NCBI GenBank assembly: GCA_023614405.1
Contig: CM042696.1
Span: forward strand, 336,465,211-336,529,210
Reading direction: 5' to 3'
DNA from: Avena insularis
Lineage: Eukaryota; Streptophyta; Magnoliopsida; Poales; Poaceae
Length of the DNA stretch: 64,000 bases
Part shown: in pieces, positions 59,305-64,000 of the stretch
Numbering within the stretch: position 1 is the first letter of the stretch
How the letters are laid out: each line of letters starts with the position of its first letter
The notes under the pieces: generated by a model
The model's database searches: none
What the model saw: the letters and a program-made list of their open reading frames with translations, nothing else
What the model was told of the DNA's origin: nothing
Made by a program: the position numbers and the translations under genes

Positions 59305-62300
59305 ATGGAGAGAGACGTCATCATCACTGGCGCCACAAATCAGGTAACCAGATATCGAACCTGCTCAAATGATTGGAATTCTAGGGATATATGTGATGAG
59401 GCGATTCTGCTTGTACTTTGTCTCTAGATGGTAGACATGGCCGGCAGCTACATTATAGCGACAATGCAACAATTTTATTATTTTTTTTTGCTAACAACGT
59501 AGCTGATTTTTATCTTGAGATTCAACGGAGATATAACTTCCTAATTTTAAAGCACGGAGCATAGTTTCTACAGTCATTGGAACCGTTTAATAACCATCAT
59601 AGTATATAGTACAATTGATATAGCAGAAATAGTTATATACGAAACTACATGACCATTTGCTACGCATGTAGTTTGAGCAGCATATAGCACTATGTGTAAT
59701 CACGAAAACTTTTTCACAGTGGATCATATCAATTGTATGCTACACAGATTCTTTCATTTTCTATCAAAGTAACGTATTACTTTGTGTACTTAATAGCAAG
59801 AGATTATACAATACAATGAGAAGTTCAGTCGATGTACAATAAAACTATGCTCTAAATATAGTACAGCTATTCCTGACAAATACTATTTATTGTTATGTAT
59901 ATAATCAGCAAGGTTGTTGGTGGATGCTGCAAAAAAGGTAAAAGGAGGAAATAATACCACAGTAAATTTAAAAATATATCGGCATACATATTTCAACTGA
60001 TTGTTTTTGCATCGAAGCGTACTTATATCAGTTATATAGAAGATAAATTATAACTGTTGATGTTACAGATACGCAAGCAGAGTGCTGCTTTTTTCTCTGT
60101 GTTATTTTTTTCACTAAATCTAGAGAATGCGATATATGTTGCATTACACGAAATTGCAAAATTCAGCAGGGACCCAGATTATCTCATTTGAATGATCGTA
60201 CATTGGCTGAAATAGAGATGATGAAAGGTGCAAAATTCCAAGCTCCAGGCGTAACAGAACGTGTTGCACGTGAATTCAGGATGGTATATATATACTTTTA
60301 AAAATAATATCCCAATTTTGTTTTTTATTTCAATGCTTTAAATATCAAAAGATTGACCGTGAATAAATATGGTGCTACTATATTCATTATATCATGGCAA
60401 AGACGTCTTAGAGCACTACATGATAAGTGGGATAAAGAGCATGAGCAGAAACTGAAAGCTCCCGCGGCATCAATAGAAACTGTACGAAGATGTAACGCAG
60501 CACGCGCAAACTTGAAGCCAAAGCTGGAAAAAATTAACATCTCAATGTCTGCTTCACAAGTAATTTCCAGAAACCCTAGTGGTAGAACAAAGCTACGATG
60601 CCAAGATCAATCCGGTGGATCGGTAAAAGGCAATAGCACAGTCAAGACTGGTTGTAAATTAAAAGATGCAAAGTGTAATGAGAATAGTTTGGTGAGTTTG
60701 CTCTTGCAATTAGTAAAAAAAATAAAAATGAAAATAATTTTGCATGACTACTGGTAACAATCATTTTATTGTATTTTTGTTTTGTCAGGTGCAGGTTGAT
60801 GTGATGCTCTCAATGCAACAAAATTGTGGTACTACTGCAGCATCTTCTGCACAGACAAGGACATCAAAGGACACAGATGCAGTAACCAACATTCAGTTCA
60901 GATACAGCGAGAAAGAATCAGATATAGTGCAAGCAGCTCCTGCAAGACAGAGAATCCTCATGAATGCTTCAACATAGAATGGTCTAACACACGCAAACAT
61001 CGACCTAATAGCTGTCGGAATGCCAGTGAGTGGCACAAAAGTAGAAGCTTTAGTAAGCTATCCTGGTAGCTCTAAAGAAGACAAAACAAAAACAATCATC
61101 ACAACCAACGTACTCAAATCAAGCATGATTATTCAAAATTGTCATGCTAGGAGAGCGCTGAGCAACGATGAGAAACAAATCGAAAGCAAGATAGTATATC
61201 CTGGATACGAGAGTAACATAACAAATTCAGGAGAGAAGATCACACATGAGCAGATTACACATGAGCAGAGTGTTGCAAGTGAATCAGTCAGCAACATTTT
61301 TTTCCAGTGTAGCCAACAACCATCGCTACAAGTACAGTAGAGTCACAAGCTGGAAGCATTGATAGAGCTAATTGTTCTGATGCAGGCAAGAGAGATTCAA
61401 CCAGCACGATCAACCCACAGAGAGAAGAGAATACAAGTCATCTGAATGTCAATTTTTCAGAGGAACCAGCAGAAACTATATGCACTAACACCAACTCGGA
61501 AGCAATGAGCAATGAGCAGCCTGTGCCCTAGTGCGATGACACTATTCCTGAAAAAGAGATTAATCCAGGAGAACCTACGGAAGAAGAGTTAGAGATGGAT
61601 AGAATGTTTAAGAATGAGTACCCAGCTGTGGATGAAATTGGTGATGACACGACACCGGAAAAAAGGAATGGAATTTCAGACAAGGGAAGATGGTTTCCAA
61701 TTCTTTGCACTGTATGCAAGGAAAACCGGTTTCTCTATAAGAAAGCACACCAGCCTTAACTCCAAGAAAACAAGCAAAATGATTAAACAGTCATTTGTTT
61801 GCACAAAACAAGGTCAGACTCAAATAAGTGAGAAAGTTGTAAAAGAAAGGAAAACAAGTTCTACTATCAGGTGCTCTTGCCCTGTATCCATTGTGGTAAA
61901 GAAAACAGAAAAAGGATGGATGTACAAAACAGTAATTCTGGACCACAGTCACCCTTTGCACCCAACAGATTGGCTCATCAGGTTTTCAAAATACCACAAG
62001 TCAATGACACAGCAAGACAAGGAGTTTATATGTATACTACACCTTGGAAAGATTCCACCGAGGAGAGTGATGCAAATATACAATGGAATGAAACTTTTAA
62101 ACATAGGAGTTGGTTTCGACGGCAAAGATGTGTCAAACCTTAAGTATGCTGACAAGAAAGACAACAGAAATAAAGATATAGAGGAATGCTTGAAGAGGTT
62201 TACCCGTCTTCAATCAAAGGTTCCTAGATTCTCATATAAATTCGACACTGACCATACAAACGCCGTTCATAGCGTCTTCTGGACAGACGCAATGTGCAGG

Positions 62301-64000
62301 ATGAACTACGAACTATATGGTGAATACATGTCATTCTACACAACGTTCCAGACCAACGTATACAACATTCCTTTTGCACCAATCATTGGCGTGAACAACC
62401 ATGGGAACACAGTTCTCTTTGGGATCGGTCTCCTGTAGGACGAGTCAGCTGAAACATTCAAGTGGTTGTTCAAAACTTTTGTCTTGGAAATGGGTGGTAG
62501 AGCACCAAAGTACATAATCACTGACCACTGCAGAGCAATGAAGAAAGAAATTGATGAACTGGATATACCGCTTGACACAATCCAGAGGTTCTGCCTATGG
62601 TACATCATCAAAAAGATGCTAGAAAAGCTTCCTAGCATTTTAGCAAGAAATGAAGGCCTGTCATAAGAACTAAGACATGTAATAAAGAACTCATTGACTG
62701 TAGAAGAGTTTGAAAAATGCTGGAGGCAAGTATTGAAAAAATACGGAATTGCAAACAACAAACATCTGCTAGATTTATGGGATATGAGACATCACTAGGT
62801 GCCAGCCTACTTCATGTACTGCTTCTATCATTTTTCCTCGTCAATGACAAGAAGCGAGAGGACCAACTCCATGTGGAAAGACTATGTCGACCACACAAAC
62901 ACAATACTGAAATTCCTAGATTAATATGAGGTAATTCAGGAGAAAAGCTTGAGTGCGCTCGACAGGAAAAGGAACAGGACTTCAGAGAAGACAGCACCAA
63001 CGTGGAGCAAATATGGACTTGAGACAGATGCAATAAACATTTACACTATAGACATATTTCTCAAGTTTCAGAAGCAACTAGCATATAACACAGCTTTCGA
63101 AATAACAAGGGAAGAAACAACTAAGAGAGGAATGAAATATGAACTGACCAAAAGAAGTCATGTCACACATCTAGATTTCAACATAGATGTTTTTATAGTT
63201 GAAGTGGATAATGGGAATAAGATTTTCTCATGCAACTGCAAAAAAATGTCAAGGGATGGAATCTAGTGTTATCACGTCCTCAGGGTTGTGGTACGTCTTG
63301 GTTTAGTACAGACGATGCCAGACAGTTTTGTGAACCCTAGATGGAAAATATGCAACCCACATCAGCCATCCAACTATGTTTTTCGTCTTCCTGACGGTAA
63401 CAAGAGCAATGCAGCAGGTCCAATACGTTATGTGATTGAGTTGACTCGTTTTGCTAAGATCTGCTAAAAAGCATGCACTACAGACAAATCATACCAAGTT
63501 CTGGTAGAGTGCATCAATGACATTGAGAAGAAAGTGAATGCTTCAGTAGACCAGGATGAGCAAAGCAACACAGACGGCATGGCAGATGGCATCGATAACT
63601 TACATTAAATAATTCGTACTGCGTTGAAAGATTCCCCGATCATCAAAACAAAGGGTAGGAAAAAAGGACAGAGACTAAAACCAGGGTCAGAGAAGACGAA
63701 AAGAAAATGCGGTACCTACGGAAAGAGAGGACACACAAAACCTAAATGTGAATTCTGGCTTAAGGAGAGAGAGGTATATATATACACATGAATTATTTTT
63801 CTTATATTTTACAAACTATCGTACCTAGCGACAAAGTATATCTATGTAGTTTTTACTATTACAGATTGAGGTTATTAAACTATATATTAAATTTTGCTTG
63901 TAGGCCAGAATGATCCATAAGAAGCGCAAGATAAGATCAAAAACTACAATAGAGAAAAGTCCAACTTCAAGTAGTGATTACGAGATGACTGATGCTACTG
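59305..64000 (+). pseudogene. FAR1/Mutator-type (MULE) transposase gene, decayed, runs off the window
   Basis: Exons: 59294-59343 (ATG 59305), 60170-60283 (joins in phase), about 60353-60691, 60789-63773, and 63904 onward (HKKRKIRSK, NLS-like). The long exon has an acidic stretch (EPTEEELEMDRMF), a FAR1 DNA-binding domain (FQFFALYARKTGFSIRKH; IRCSCPVSIVVKK; about 61680-61960), MULE transposase (about 62010-62640: VHSVFWTDAMCRMNYELYGE; IIGVNNHGNTVLFG; YIITDHCRAM), a SWIM zinc finger (CNC at 63231, CYH at 63267) and a zinc knuckle (63708-63749). Breaks: stops at 60975 and 61529, frame slips near 61300 and 61660, then stops at 62436, 62664, 62796, 62922, 63264, 63465 and 63606 in one frame. The first catalytic Asp (FDTT) is Tyr (62337), and the second knuckle Cys is Tyr (63717). 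A 0.8-kb intron (59344-60169) holds nothing else. Confidence 0.88.

Noticed and set aside
1..64000. A CACTA-type element with subterminal repeats, or CRISPR-like arrays
   Set aside because: No CACTA termini or TNP2-type transposase were seen; the transposase is FAR1/MULE type. The arrays are degenerate tandem repeats in plant DNA with no uniform repeat-spacer pattern or cas genes.

Overview
This is a plant nuclear sequence, almost certainly from a grass of the wheat/barley/rye group (Triticeae). The evidence is an LTR retrotransposon at 8567-29912 whose LTR ends, tRNA-Met primer site and polypurine tract look like the Angela/BARE-1 Copia family, a Stowaway-type MITE end starting CTCCCTCCGTCC, and intron-containing genes with GT-AG splice sites. 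No conserved housekeeping gene, rRNA, tRNA or CRISPR array was seen. Nearly everything belongs to transposable elements or to genes of the kind they carry.

The oldest layer is a set of genes separated by arrays of short repeats with the shared core GCAGTGCA. In order, with strand: array I (1-3520); a 76-residue ORF with a good promoter (-); a gene with two B3-like DNA-binding domains (-, 4894-5855); array II (6570-7870); Ulp1-like gene C (-, 7925-8553 plus 30027-36383, split by a retrotransposon); array III (37000-38650); a small acidic ORF (-, 38837-39232); Ulp1-like gene B (-, 39803-48373); array IV (49690-49960); Ulp1-like gene A (-, 50096-55879); array V (56500-58930); and a FAR1/Mutator-type transposase gene (+, 59305 to beyond 64000). 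Genes A, B and C are paralogues: an N-terminal plant-mobile-domain-like region, a long polar middle and a C-terminal C48 (Ulp1/SENP) peptidase-like fold. None keeps a full His-Asp-Cys triad.

The younger layer is nested insertions. A LINE (41897-46336, minus, 16-bp target duplication) sits in an intron of gene B. The Copia element (8567-29912, minus, duplication AATAC) sits in an intron of gene C, 13 bp before the acceptor. Inside it sits a Tekay-like Gypsy chromovirus (14419-27447, plus, duplication CATGT) with an extra ORF before gag.

My working interpretation is that genes and arrays together are the remains of a very large Mutator-like (MULE) element, or a nest of related ones: a FAR1-type transposase, a triplicated Ulp1-like accessory gene, a B3 protein and a GCAGTGCA array at the 5' side of nearly every gene. 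This resembles Ulp1-carrying MULEs (KI-MULE, CUMULE) and the motif-rich VANDAL elements, but it is inferred; neither end of such an element lies in the window. Most of the genes are decayed: the transposase reading frame has at least seven nonsense codons and has lost a catalytic Asp.
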